DNA of 64,000 bases from Ricinus communis. Its lineage: Eukaryota > Streptophyta > Magnoliopsida > Malpighiales > Euphorbiaceae. This document shows positions 1 to 12,276 of the stretch, piece after piece. The stretch covers positions 3,534,001 through 3,598,000 of the forward strand of contig NC_063257.1 in NCBI RefSeq assembly GCF_019578655.1, in the 5' to 3' direction. Position numbers and translations under genes: made by a program. Under the pieces are notes generated by a model. The model was not told the DNA's origin. It saw only the letters and a list, made by a program, of their open reading frames with translations, and ran no database searches. Position 1 is the first letter of the stretch. Each line of letters opens with the position of its first letter.

Positions 1-1063
1 GATACAGTAGAAAAGGAAAAAAATAAGATTGAAGAGAGTGTTTTTCTGCATGTGAGTGGAAGAACAAGTTGTCGGCCACTGACAATATAGGGTGTCTTAA
101 CTTCTATTATCTCGGGACAAGAAAGTATTACATTGATGTTTGACCTCGTAGGATGAGCTGATATATATTTTATTTTGGATTACAAATACAAATGTTTGCA
201 TGGTTTGCCTAATGGAAGAGACTAGGGAGTGAGCGTTCTTAACCCGTAAATATGATCTAATCTCTGCGATCTTTGTCTATAAAAAACACTTCTCCTGACA
301 CCTACCTACCTATTCCATCTTATACACGCAGAACCACCTCCACTTAGCATTAGCAAGAGGTTTATAGCTTTCATTTTCATCCCCGAGGCAAAGTGGAATT
401 CTGTGATACATCATCATACAAAGCTACAAGTAGTTTCCTTTCATTCTGACCTTTGCTTTTTCTTTTTCTTCGTTTCTTTCTTAGCCTGATAGCGGCAACA
501 CAGCAATAAATTAAAGATTGTATGGATAGAGGCCGGTCATCAAGTTCAAACCTATAAGTCTCCAAATATATGTGTTTATGTGTATGTATATGTTTTGTGT
601 CGTCGAATTTGACGAGGAAAAGTCAATAGAGAAGTTCCCCTTGATAGGGATAAGCACCTAACCCTACATGATCGAATACCAAAACATATGAGACCAAATT
701 CTTCATGTAATTAAGACAATTAATTCAAGGATTGAAACATATGCATGTGTATATCACATTATTTTAGGTTCATTTTGCCAAGGAATGGTGATTAGGAGCG
801 CATGGTATTTTTATCTTCTTAAAGGAAGATTGCATCTACATGTGCTTTCTACCACTTTAAAATAAAGGGAATCATGAGCTGGCTTTATTCTTTTTTCTTA
901 AATAACAGAATCCTCCCATTAGATTTCTTAAAAAATTACACTAACATCCTAAATTATATTATCTGAATGAACCCTAACTGTCGGGTCAAAATATGTGTAT
1001 TTTGTATTTTTAGATATCATAAAATTGGCTCATTTTCATTTCTATTGACCATTTTTAGATAAA
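1..1063. other. Gene-free stretch at left edge
   Basis: I see no coding region with recognisable protein content here. A TATA-like element (tctataaaaaac, about 278-289) is followed by CT-rich leader-like sequence, so a transcript could begin near 310, but the only open frame (377-565, minus, non-ATG start) resembles nothing I know. The rest is AT-rich intergenic DNA. Confidence 0.5.
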
Positions 1064-1070
1064 GCCGGCG

Positions 1071-1104
<34 letters not shown>

Positions 1105-1116
1105 GCGGTCCTAAGA

Positions 1117-1164
<48 letters not shown>
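1064..1164 (+). pseudogene. Fragment of plastid 23S rRNA gene (NUPT)
   Basis: About 100 bp match the highly conserved domain IV region of bacterial-type large-subunit rRNA (around helices 68-71). The run includes gaccgaagccccggtgaacg and ends in cacgaaaggcgtaa, with AT-rich nuclear DNA on both sides. The nuclear 25S gene differs strongly in this region. The agccggcgaccgaagcc lead-in fits plastid 23S better than mitochondrial 26S, from memory of those genes. Two substitutions are visible against the universal sequence: A to G at about 1105 and G to A at about 1116. Both lie in the peptidyl-transferase-proximal core, so this is a non-functional nuclear insertion of plastid DNA and not a working rRNA gene. 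Confidence 0.88.
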
Positions 1165-4100
1165 TTTATGGATTTAGTAAAATAAAAAATCAATAGATCT
1201 CTCTCACAGGGAATAAAATAATAATAAAAAAACTAATATTAATCGTTCTCGTGTGATTTAAATATTTAATTATTTTAACAGAATTAATATCAGTAGTTAA
1301 TACGTTAAATTAGTGGCAGCAAGAGAAATTAATCAGTATATAAAAGGGAACTTGAACATGACTTGAGTAGGGGATAGAGATTTATCATAGAGATAGAGAA
1401 CAACTGTAGCTGCTGAATGTTCTTTCCAACACATAATTTCTTAGCTTAATATGACGTAAAATGAATCAAAGTGTCAGCATATTGATTAATTGTACTGGTG
1501 TTAAAAGCAGTGGATTATGAAGAAAGTGGAGCCAAAAAGAAAGTACAAGATTAAGTGGCACTAGCTACATAAAAGGAGGTATATAGGAGAAGATTAAAAA
1601 GGGTTTAGATACAATTAAATCCACTAATAACATAGCCATTAAAAACGGAAAGAAAGAAGAAGAAGAAGAAGAAAAGAAAGAAAAGGTGAAAGGTAGAGAA
1701 GAATATTGAAATTGGGGGACAAAATCTTTTTGATTTTTTTTCTTTTTGCTGTGTGCGTGATGTCTTTGTTGTTCTCTTGTTCTTTGCTTTTAGTTGTTAG
1801 GGAGTATGGAGTGCAGTGTATTTCAACTCTGAAAGCTGAAAAAAAAGAAAAGAAATGAAAAGACAATGATAAGCTCTGGAGTGATGGGGAGATGATATCG
1901 GTTGCATTCTTTGTTTTATAAACACTAGTCCATACAATCTTTTGACCTATTGAGCAAAGATGCACTAAAGTCTTCTTCAACATTAAACAAAGATCCATAT
2001 TCGGTGCAGCTGCAGCTATACTCCCATTCTACCTAAACCAATCATATTTCACATTACATTGATGTCCAGCCACGTGATTTGAATAGAAAATTCAGTCATT
2101 TGATGCCTAGGAAAATTGAGAGTTTCATCTTTCATTTGTTGGTGCACTTGAATCTTCAATCAAATTTCCAATGCAGGTTTTAGGTCAGGGGCTGAAATCA
2201 TGTCTCTTGAGTGTGGAACCATAAATTTGTTAAAAAATGTTTCAATGTACTTAAAGGCCTTGAGAGAGAGAGAGAGAGAGAGTATTATAGAAAAATAGTC
2301 GTTGGATGGTTTCTTAATTAGTAGGCATTTGGTTTGAATGGTTAAGGGCTAAAAGCCTAAAAGCATGGCCATTATTGCTAAATTTGATTATACCTGCCTA
2401 CAGTTTACTCACTATCAGTATAGAAAATTGATAGGGTATATGCATGTGAGGCGGAGTTGTTACCAGCTGCACCCTGCATCTCAATAAAGCAGTGCTCAAA
2501 TGGTGGAAAGGTGGGTCGGACTATGTCAAATTCATGTTACTCTATAATCTTAAGGTTTTATATGGGAAATATAAATAATCCGAATAATAGTCAAATAACA
2601 TGATATGATATCTGAAAAATGATCAGCAGAACATTGTTATATTGACAAAACCGTGCTGCAGAATTAATAAATCTTCACTTTTAATATCATGAAATTCGAA
2701 TATGAAAAAAATTACAAGTAACATGCATAGTTGATTCTGACAGTGAGTTCTTCTGAACAATGTATATCTAAGTATCATCTGGGATTTAATCGAAGTTGAC
2801 AGCCCATTGAGTCGTTGGAGAAATAAATGACTTTAGCTACCTCTTGCTTAATTCTTTTTCTTTTTTATTTTTTAAAATTATATCTATAATGCAGCATCCT
2901 TTATTAAAAGTTGACGGCCCATTAACTCTCTGCAGCACACACTATGCAGCATGCAGCTAGCAATTCAATAATCTCCAATGACCTTTCGTTCCTTTTTTTT
3001 TTTTTATAAAAAAAATAATTAGAAAAATAAATCTCCTGTGGCCTATACTGGGATAATTAATATGATTATAACATACATATTAACTGAAAATTTTGATTAA
3101 AATAAATTCATATTAAACTGGGCTTTGACAAAAGTGACTAAGAGAGGGAATTAAGTAAACTTACATCCTTTCAGAAAAAAAACAAAAAAGAGTTATTACA
3201 AGAAAGAACATAAAAGAACAAAAACTGAAACTGGGTCTGAAAGATTTATGGAGTGGACCCAAGAAACATATTTGGAAGATAATAAGTTGATGGAGATGAG
3301 AAGGAATGGAGGATGCTTTAGTCCATCTACTTTCACAGGGAAAGCACATTCCATACGTGAATGGTATAATTGTTAAAAAATCATGTGCTACTTCCCGTTG
3401 TATCAAATAATAATAATAATGAGACACAAAAAACAGACCAGGTGGAAGTGATAATGTTTTCGCACCATAGGATGAGTATCCAATGGGCTGAATTGGGCTG
3501 GGCTCTACCAATCTCTGCCATTTGGTGTCAACATCTTAGGTAACGCCAAACACACTATTCTGCCGCTGTAATGTAAAGACAGATCTAGATTTAGTGTCTT
3601 ATCTTTTTTTTTTTTTTCTTAATATTATATATATAATTCTTCGTGTTCATTTTTCATTGATGAGAGATGACCTATATATGTAATGGAAGAGTAGGGAATA
3701 GATATTGGGGAGACAAGGTCTATCATTTCTAGACGAACCCTATTCACATGGTCCAATTCTTGGGACATCATTTCATTTAAATGAGCCATGGTCCTAAACT
3801 TATGGGTCTAATTTTAATAACAAAATAATATTTCTAAAGTGAACTCTAGCCTTCTTGGACTATTATTGATTTTTTGCAAGCGCGAATCCGCACCAAATGA
3901 TGCGGTAGAGTAGGTGTAGCTTTTTTATTAAATGCCTTGTTGCCATTGCTTTGACGCATGAAATAAGGATTCAAACTCTCGCAGCTTTTTCCCCTCTTAG
4001 CCATTTACTTTCTTGGGTACAAAAATAGAAGTGTATATAAATCAGTCATGAATTAAGAACTGAGAACTAGGCTTTCTTTCTTTTCTTTCTTTTACTAAAT

Positions 4101-7100
4101 GTGTAAATAATTTGTCACGTTTGAGAAGAATACAAAGAGGTCGGGTGGTTTAATGAGGAAAAAAACACTAGGAAAACATCAACAGAAAAGCCAAAAAGGG
4201 ACAGTTAGTAGCAGAATACCAACTGTAATGGAGCAGTGTGGTCCAAATGGTAGGGTAGATGGGCCATTCTTGTACCACACATTACACAGAATGCATAAAC
4301 AGATTTTGTAATTGAGTAGGGACATATGTATGGAAGACTTTAAGGGTTGTGAGTTGCAGCTAACATTAGCTAGATGTAAAAAGTGCAATTGGCTTTTGGG
4401 CCTCGAGGGTCCTTTTTATTGGCAGAAAAGAAAGGGACGTTGGTAGAATTTGGGTGTTGTTCCCAGGCGGTTGAGGCCATTTTGAAGACCTAAAATCATT
4501 TAAAAATTGGCGGCAACAAACCTTCTGATATCATATCATGATATCTGGGTCTATGTTGGCTGCCTAGGATGTCCAACCCTATCAGATCTTCAGAGATTTT
4601 ACAATTCCGAATAAGATAAGGTATAACTCTTGTCTAGTTAGATTTCAACTAGTAGACGTGGGGTCAGTTAAACTTTGTATAAGATCTTCTAGAGATGCAC
4701 TTATTTAATATAAGAGCTACCATTGATCCAGACATTAAGCCGGTAGGTCAAATGATTGGCTAACAAGTAGCAGCTATTAAGTTGGAATGGGCTGCCAGTT
4801 TTGAGCTGAGTTACACTCATTAGCAACTCAGCCCATGGATTTTTCAGTATCTGAATCAAACAATTGTTTTGCTGCGGAAATGTCCAGTTGGCCCAATAAC
4901 TGGCGGCTTCACACCCTTTTATATCCAAGGACGCCAGGGCAGTTCTATGGTAACATAAACTTTAGAAGAAGTCAAGGTAATATAGATTTCAATTAAAACC
5001 CCTTTACTTTCTTGATAAGTATCTCAGTGGTTGTAATTAGTTATACTATAACATGTTTTAGAACAAATTATACTATCAGATGGTAGGACCAAAAAATGAT
5101 GTAAATTTCCAGTAGCAAGAATAAGATTATAAGATTCGAAGCGCTTAGCGTGGAAGTTATGATAGAAGTATAATTTTAATTTCTTGAAGACTAGAACATG
5201 AGCCAATAGAGTTAGGTTTATGGGGTTGTATTTGTGAGATGATGCATCTCCAAATATCATGGCTCTTGGTGTTGGTGTCACTCAAGAGCTTCTCAATGTC
5301 ACTGCTCCGCATTATTTATAAGTAATACCCATAATCCTTTTTCTATCTCATGCATCTCTAACTCCTTATGTTGGAAGCAATACAAATTAATGGCTGTTGA
5401 TGTGTTGCATTCCTACTTTTTCCACTAACGTTATTGGCGTGGATTGGATCAACTCGGTTTTGTACAATACAAGATAATCTACAAAACAATCACAATATGA
5501 AATGGGTGAGGTTATTACTTAAAAATCAGTCTAATGCTCAAGTCATAAACAAACAATCAGCTAAAAAGACAATAAAAAAACATATCCCAAAACTAACAGT
5601 TATAATTTCCTATATTATTGGAGGGGAAGTGTGAGTTTAAAGTTTTTTTTTTCTTTTAATACATAGATAATATAGTAAGAGTCTTATAATTTAATTAACA
5701 TTTTAAATTTAAAACTTTTAAAATAGTGTTTATTACACGTTTTAAATTTATTTAAAATATAAAAATAAAAAATAAATGTATTATTTGTTATTATTATTAC
5801 AATCAAAATATAAAAGTTATTTTAGAAGAAAAGTAGGTAGAGAAATTTACAAATAAAAGAAGTGCATGTACGGTATATTTTACTTGAATTGTGGGACATG
5901 GCTTTGGTTAATAAGGCATGTTATCTTTCATATCTTAATTATAAGATACTAGAACAGAGAAATTTTAAGAAGGAAAATAAATTGCTGTATAGAATCTGCG
6001 ATATATAAATCCAGAAAGATCAAGTGCTGCATGCAAACTTTATATATTAATAATCTTTTTTAACATTTCACACAAAATTCTAATAATTAATTCACTTCCC
6101 ATACTCCGGCTGAAAAGCCCAAAACATGTGTGGTTGTTTGAGAATGATGTAAGAAAAGAAGTGGGAGATACCAAGTGACAGAAACACGTGATAGGAATCT
6201 TTTACAGAACAGGACAAAACTGAAACGTGTCCTTATTCATAAAGTTAAAAGTATCTAAACAGATTCCACCAAATTTGGGGGGGATGGTGACGGCCACCCA
6301 TTTTCTATGTCCCTTTTTCTTCTCTTCGATTGCTCAAAGTAAAAGGTATTTCAGTAAATGCGATCTTCATAATCTTCCACTTTAACCATTCCAGTCTATT
6401 TAGCGTAGTCTACTTGCTTTCTTTCTTTTCAATTCCTTTGTCTGTGGAGCCTGCGCCGGGTATCTTGGAATCCATTTCATCCACTGAAATTATTGTCCTT
6501 TTTGGCAATTAGTGAACCCTTTAAGAATTTTATTTCTTAATTACTTTACATTTCTTAATTATTATCTTTGATGTTAATGGACCCGCTGTTTTTTCCATGA
6601 GCAACAAAAGAATCTACTTAATTGTTATTACCTTCAAAATCAAATGGATCAGCATCCTCTGCATATAGATATTATTATTATTCATCATAATGATCATAAA
6701 GATTTTTATGCGAATCAATTTCACTTATTTATTTTGTTTAAGAATTTATAAATACTAATATAATTTTTGAATATTTTAAAAAATTAAATATGAAAAATAA
6801 ATTCAACTAAGCTTCATGATAGGAATAGCACCATAATATGTAATGAATTGTAAGAGGACGAGAGCTAATGAAAGAAGTAAGAAAGGAATTTAGAGGACAC
6901 TGCGACGGCTTATTCTTAGCTGTTGATGAATTGATGTTTCTTCATTATCTTGACTATTTGAATAGGTCTATGCAAATCCAATGGCTACCTCGTTGCTTAC
7001 TCATCATTTTAAGCAGATCTAATTAATAATCAAAGTTCTTATCACTTAAGTATTTCTTTTCTAATTATCACAAGTATTTTTTCTAATGATTATAATCAAA

Positions 7101-8483
7101 ATCCTAACGCAAATAATCTGCCTCTATGGGACCTAGTCCCATCTTATTTTATGATTTTGGCCAGCCTCCTACCAGCTGCCCTAATATAAGTTAGAGGCCG
7201 CCGTAATCTTTTCCTCTTTTTGTGCCGTTTCTTTTTTCTTTAAGCCAAAACACTATTAGTAATGCAGCAAGTGGCTTTGCTAATTGCTAAACATATGAGG
7301 AAGAGAAAAGGCGGAAACTCTTTGTAAAATTTATGTAAGACATTGCTGGTACATCTATCCATATACATATAAAGAAAGCCAGCTAAATTATAGCAGATTC
7401 TTAAGGTTCTAACAAAAAGAAATCTCAAGTTTTATATTCTCTCTTATAGATTTTTGAGTAGTGAATACCTCATAAAAACATGTTCTTCAAAAGAAAAAAA
7501 AAAAAAGGGTTAGCTTGGGAAGGATAAAACAATATTATCATAAGAGCGGAACCGTATTTATATATTTGAGATTGATTGGGTTCTTCCCCTTTTCTTAATT
7601 CTTGTTTACACATTTAGCAACTTACCTGACAAAATCACACTAAATATTAATGTTTCTCTGATTTTTATATCAAGAATTCAATTTGGACATTATTGCACGA
7701 ATTAATAAAATAATCATCTTGAAGCGGGAGTTGGCATCATCGTCCATATCCTTCAACTAATTTAATCTTGAAATTAGACTCTCTCAAAAGTTTCGCAAAT
7801 GTTAAAAAGACACTGCTTGATGCACTCCGGCCATTCAATTAGATATATAATTCAAATTTTTAGTTTGAAATATGTATTATTATTAAGATTTCTTTTATTA
7901 TTAGAAATATATATTTTAAGTATATTGGTACGTACAAAACAATAAATATATAAAATTAAATTAGAATGATAATCTTTTCTTAAATATGTGAAAATATATA
8001 ATGATATTATATAGATATAATATTTTTCAGCAAAAGATTGTCAAATTAATAATTTTATTACTTAATAGAAATATTATATAATAAATTATATTAATTTTAA
8101 GAGGTATATATATTACACAAATTGTTTTTACCGAAGAAAGGACTCAATCTTAGAATATTAATATTGTTCGCTTGTGCTAGTTACTCGCCATGGATTAAGG
8201 CAAAAAAAGAACTTTCATTTTGTCGAAGTGAAAATAGAAAGGGTAGGACCGTAAATTTAGCGTTGTAAAACGAGAAAAAGAACGCAATTGGAAAAAATGG
8301 TGTCAAACTTGAAAACACAAAACCGCAACAAGTGGGCAGAGAAGGACAGACATACACACAGCCATCTGTGCGTACCCAAAACTGATTTTGTTTTCCTTCA
8401 AGTTTTATTTATTTATTTTTATTTAATGAAAACTAAAACGTATTCAAATCCAACTCAGAGACATCTGGTGTCCGCAAAACTCC
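1165..8483. other. Long AT-rich intergenic region
   Basis: More than 7 kb without a supported gene. Open frames here are short, start at random and show no domain or homology I recognise. The stretch holds homopolymer T runs, a GA microsatellite at 2262-2282 and generic AT-rich sequence. No tRNA, snRNA or known miRNA sequence was seen on either strand by eye. Confidence 0.5.
2262..2282. repeat. (GA)n microsatellite
   Basis: Uninterrupted GA dinucleotides, about ten units, in intergenic DNA. Confidence 0.9.
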
Positions 8484-8507
8484 TATATATATATATATAT
8501 ATATATA
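8484..8507 (+). promoter_or_regulatory. TA repeat acting as probable TATA region of the asparaginase gene
   Basis: A perfect (TA)12 run ends 110 bp upstream of the asparaginase ATG and just ahead of its leader. No other TATA-like element is as well placed, so the microsatellite probably serves as the TATA region. Its length is likely to vary between individuals. Confidence 0.45.
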
Positions 8508-8540
8508 GTGGCAATTAACTCCCATCTGAAACCAGAGAGA

Positions 8541-8590
8541 AAACAAACACATTCAAACACATACAAACACATTCAAACACATACAAACAC
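8541..8590 (+). repeat. Tandem repeat in the asparaginase 5' leader
   Basis: Two perfect 20-bp units (attcaaacacatacaaacac) at 8551-8570 and 8571-8590 follow a partial unit (aaacaaacac). They lie in the presumed 5' UTR, 28 bp ahead of the start codon. The block has no G, so the leader should be nearly unstructured. Confidence 0.85.
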
Positions 8591-8617
8591 CAAAGCAAGC
8601 CAGAGAAATAGAGAGAG

Positions 8618-10728
8618 ATGGGAAAATGGGCAATCGCGGTGCATGGAGGCGCTGGTGTGGACCCTAATCTCCCACCACAGAGACAAGAGGAGGCTAAACA
8701 ACTCCTCGCTCGCTGCCTCAATCTTGGCATCTCTGCTCTTCGCTCTAATCTCCCTGCCATTGATGTCGTTGAACTCGTTGTACGTCTCTTGCATTTCTTC
8801 TTATTGCATTTGTTCGTACGAGTCTTTTTCCTTCATAGAAAATATTGAATTTTTAACCAAACCTTGACAACTTAATATATAGTTCAAACCTTTTAACTGC
8901 AATGGATGCCAGGTCCTCAATTCGCAATTCTTATATTTTCTTGAAAACGAACTGGCGTGAGGAAAAGAAAAATCATGATCTTTTTCTTCTTAACGTACTT
9001 TTTCTTGACCGACTTACGTAGACCTTCTGTTCTTCTCTCGCATTCTCGTGAAAAATCATTACTTTTCTTATTAATTTTCTTTTGGTTGCTTTCGTTTAGG
9101 TGAGAGAACTAGAAACGGATCCTTTGTTTAATTCAGGCCGTGGATCCGCCTTAACAGAGAAAGGAACGGTAGAAATGGAAGCCAGCATCATGGATGGGCC
9201 AAAGAGAAGATGCGGCGCCGTATCAGGTGTGACCACTGTTAAAAACCCTATTTCCCTTGCCAGACTTGTTATGGAGAAGTCTCCCCATTCGTATCTGGCC
9301 TTTTCTGGCGCAGAAGAATTCGCCAAGCAACAGGTTTGATCCAACTCCTCCATACACTTCTTTTATTTATTTGAAAGAAAATGATTTCCTATTTTGAGTG
9401 TGTAATACATGAGTTACTTGGAGTCATTTTTGGCAAGTGTAAAACACTACTAAGCAAATCAACTCCATTCTTTTCTTATTAAGGGTACAAACCACTCCAT
9501 TACCACTATATCTAAAATTCACAAACCACTTGAATACCACTAATTTCAAGTTATTGACATGGTTATCAACTGCTACAGAAATATTTTTGCTTCCCTATTC
9601 TCCACGTGTCATAATATAGTTACTAACCTGATTAACACAGATAATAATTACTCCCTCCATTTTACTAAATTATACTTTTTTAATTATTAATCTGATAAAT
9701 AATTATTAAAAATACATTTCACAATAGATATTGTCATAAACAAAAAGAAAACAGATTTTAACTTCAGATTTGTCAAACTTCTATAAAAAGTTTAATTAGA
9801 ATAAGCTGGAAAATAATAATAAAAGTCGATGACATTAATTGTAAACAATTACATTTGTTAAACCACATGTAAACTAGAAGAGGATTATTTTTTTATTAGG
9901 GATAGAGTAATAATAATGAAAATAAATTACAGACTGTTCTTATTAAAAGACACGTGTCAAATTTTAGCAGTATGATTTTCACACAAAAAGAAATTACAAA
10001 AATAATAATGAAAATAGACTGTTCACATTACTTTCCCGTTGAACAGGGTGTTGAGTTGGTGACCAATGAATACTTTATCACCCAAGAAAACATGGGAATG
10101 TTGAAATTAGCCAAGGAAGCGAACTCCATCTTGGTAAGTAGAACTAACTCTTTAATTTTCCTAATATTTTCAAACGATAGAAATCCGGCGGATTCCATTT
10201 TAATTTGCTTCTTTTGTACGGATCCAGTTCGATTACAGGATTCCAATTGAGACCTGCAGTGCAGGGGCTGCTGCCGCTATGGACACCCCTTTGCAAATGA
10301 ATGGTCTCCCAATCAGCGTGTATGCGCCTGAGACTGTAGGCTGTGTGGTGGTGGACAGCCAGGGCAGATGCGCTGCAGCCACATCAACAGGCGGACTAAT
10401 GAACAAAAAGACCGGCCGCATCGGTGACTCGCCCCTGATTGGGGCTGGAACCTACGCTTGTGATGTTTGTGGAGTTTCATGTACAGGGGAAGGCGAGGCC
10501 ATTATCCGAGGGACACTAGCGCGTGATGTAGCGGCTGTAATGGAGTACAAGGGGTTGAGACTGCAAGAGGCTGTAGATTTTGTGATAAATGAAAGGCTAG
10601 ATGAAGGGTACGCAGGGTTGATAGCTGTGTCCAGAAATGGGGAAGTGGCTTGTAGGTTTAATTCCAATGGTATGTTTAGAGGATGCGCTACTGAAGATGG
10701 ATTCATGGAAGTTGGCATTTGGAATTAG
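8618..10728 (+). CDS. ASPGB1-like: Isoaspartyl peptidase / L-asparaginase (Ntn-hydrolase), ASPGB1-like
   Basis: Hydrolyses L-asparagine to aspartate and ammonia and removes beta-aspartyl residues from peptides, a cytosolic enzyme of nitrogen remobilisation. I place the exons at 8618-8779, 9100-9333, 10047-10133 and 10228-10728, all with GT-AG introns at codon boundaries, giving 327 aa, normal for the plant family. Residues 1-11 carry the AVHGGAG-type start. The autocleavage site is in exon 4 ([11 protein letters not shown]), with Thr197 as predicted N-terminal nucleophile of the small subunit. The substrate-loop motifs [15 protein letters not shown] and GEGEAIIR follow. Sequence features resemble the potassium-dependent Arabidopsis ASPGB1 type more than ASPGA1; this is from memory. 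Intron 2 contains a Stowaway-like MITE. The gene appears intact. Confidence 0.93.
9651..9907. mobile_element. Stowaway-like MITE in intron 2 of the asparaginase gene
   Basis: A 257-bp element starts ctccctccattttacta and ends taggGATAGAG. The inverted end reads CTCTATCCCTA, giving imperfect terminal inverted repeats of the Stowaway (Tc1/mariner) type. TA dinucleotides flank both ends (9649-9650 and 9908-9909), as expected for a TA target duplication. It lies well away from both splice sites. Confidence 0.75.
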
Positions 10729-11343
10729 CTCTGTGTTTTCCATTTTCGCTTTAGTATTGTGTGATGTTTGGTAACTACTACCCTCTCCATCTACCAATTC
10801 AGTAGAAGCTCAATAAAATTAGTTGCAGTGATTAGGATTAAAAGGTTTAAATTATCAAATTTTACAAGATAAATATAACTTCAACTCTGAACCTAACAGT
10901 ACGATACAGTACTAAATTCTCCGACAGGCCACATTACTAATCAGTAGTACTTCTATTTTGCCGTGGGATCAAGTGCCTAAAATTAATTCATCGACCACTT
11001 GTGATACTCTAGAGCCCAGGTACCTTAAATTATTGTACTAAAAATATCAGTTGCTCGTCTATTCTTAATTTGGTAGTGGAGTCGCAAAGAAGAAAATGGT
11101 GCTTAGTGTCGCATGTTTCAGGTTTTATATCGCAGAAAAAATCACCTCATAGAACATTCAAAGAGTTGTCTTTTGGCAAGTGCTTCAATTTGATTCTGTC
11201 ATCTCAAGATGACCATAATATCTCAAACCGAGACCAAAACTCTCCAAGGAAACAAAACTTTTATTCTGTGTTTTTAAAGCTGACAATATTATACACGCAC
11301 GCATATAAGAAACATACTCGCATCATCTACTACTCAGGAGAGT
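10729..11343. other. Intergenic region after the asparaginase gene
   Basis: Contains the presumed 3' UTR of the asparaginase gene (an aataaa-like signal, caataaaatt, near 10811) and the convergent 3' end of the small minus-strand gene. No further gene is seen. Confidence 0.5.
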
Positions 11344-11671
11344 TCATTTGGTGGTGTCGTCCTTGCTCTTGCCGACGATGGCATCCTTAGCAGACTCGAT
11401 CGTATTTGTCACTGCAGCAGCTGTTCTAGCCAAGACACCAGAATCCTCCTCCTTGTTGCGTTTAAGGTGAACAACCCCAACATTTTCCTTCCTGGGTTCG
11501 TCTGCTCCTGCTGGTGTTCGGTAATCAATTGTATCCACCGTGGTTTCTATTGCACCTTCTTCGTTTACCCTTTCAGTTCCCTGCCAAACACAATCAAAAA
11601 ATATTCAATTTAAATCATTCTGCATGTAGAAAAATTTAGAAAGTCGAACAGTTCAATACTTGTGTGTTCAT
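11344..11671 (-). CDS. Small hydrophilic protein of unknown function
   Basis: The main exon (11344-11580) opens after a clear acceptor (tttggcag) and encodes 78 aa ending in KSKDDTTK. It is rich in charged residues, with an Ala/Thr-rich C-terminal segment (TAAAVTNTIESAKDAI) that could form an amphipathic helix similar to LEA-type repeats. No in-frame ATG begins this exon, so an upstream exon is required. The nearest candidate is a four-codon exon (11660-11671, M-N-T-Q) followed by a GTATTG donor that splices in phase, giving 82 aa. That first exon is inference; another upstream start is possible. The fold of coding bias and the clean acceptor argue for a real gene. I do not recognise the family. 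Confidence 0.55.
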
Positions 11672-12276
11672 GTTGCTAGTGTTTCAGACACCGGAAGCTT
11701 ATCGAGAAAAATTGCAACCTTTGCTCTTTTGAAGTCAAGGAATATAGGATAGCTTGATCATTCATCCATAAATACAATACATTTGCTTTTGGGCTGGTAG
11801 TAGCAGGTTAAGACACGTATCTATGTGGTGGCTGCTTCTGATTTGCTTCATTTTATGAGAGGGTCAGTCAGGTGGACACGTGACCATTTATGATCTCAAA
11901 ATCAATTAAAATTGAAGTATTTGAACCGCTTATCACCTCTTATTAGGCCTGAGGTCAAAACTTAGGTTCAAAATCACTTCTTAGGCCGAATCAGGATTAT
12001 CAGCCGAGTAAAAAAGCCCTAGATTCGTGAGAAGCATACAACAGAGATTTGTAACAAACTAAACCGCTCAAAACACTCGGACAATATAACGACCAACTAC
12101 CAATGGAATACTTTGGCACCTAAGGAGATGTAAGAATACAGCATAGACTAAGAACACCTGACATGCCCAAGAGACAAATATTGAACATAAAACACAATCA
12201 ATCTTGTATTAACTACAAAGGAGTATCCCAAAATGGAAATGAAAGAACTTGAGGAATGTGGAAATTGGCTGTATTA
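11672..12276. other. Spacer between small gene and phosphoglycerate dehydrogenase
   Basis: Holds the presumed promoter and leader of the small minus-strand gene and, near 12.0-12.3 kb, the 3' UTR of the dehydrogenase gene. No further coding region is seen. Confidence 0.45.

Noticed and set aside
377..565. 62-codon minus-strand frame near a possible transcribed region
   Set aside because: Starts at a non-ATG codon, basic low-complexity centre, no known family.
8508..8867. Overlapping frames in both strands around the asparaginase first exon
   Set aside because: Shadows of the leader and exon 1; the asparaginase frame explains the coding signal.
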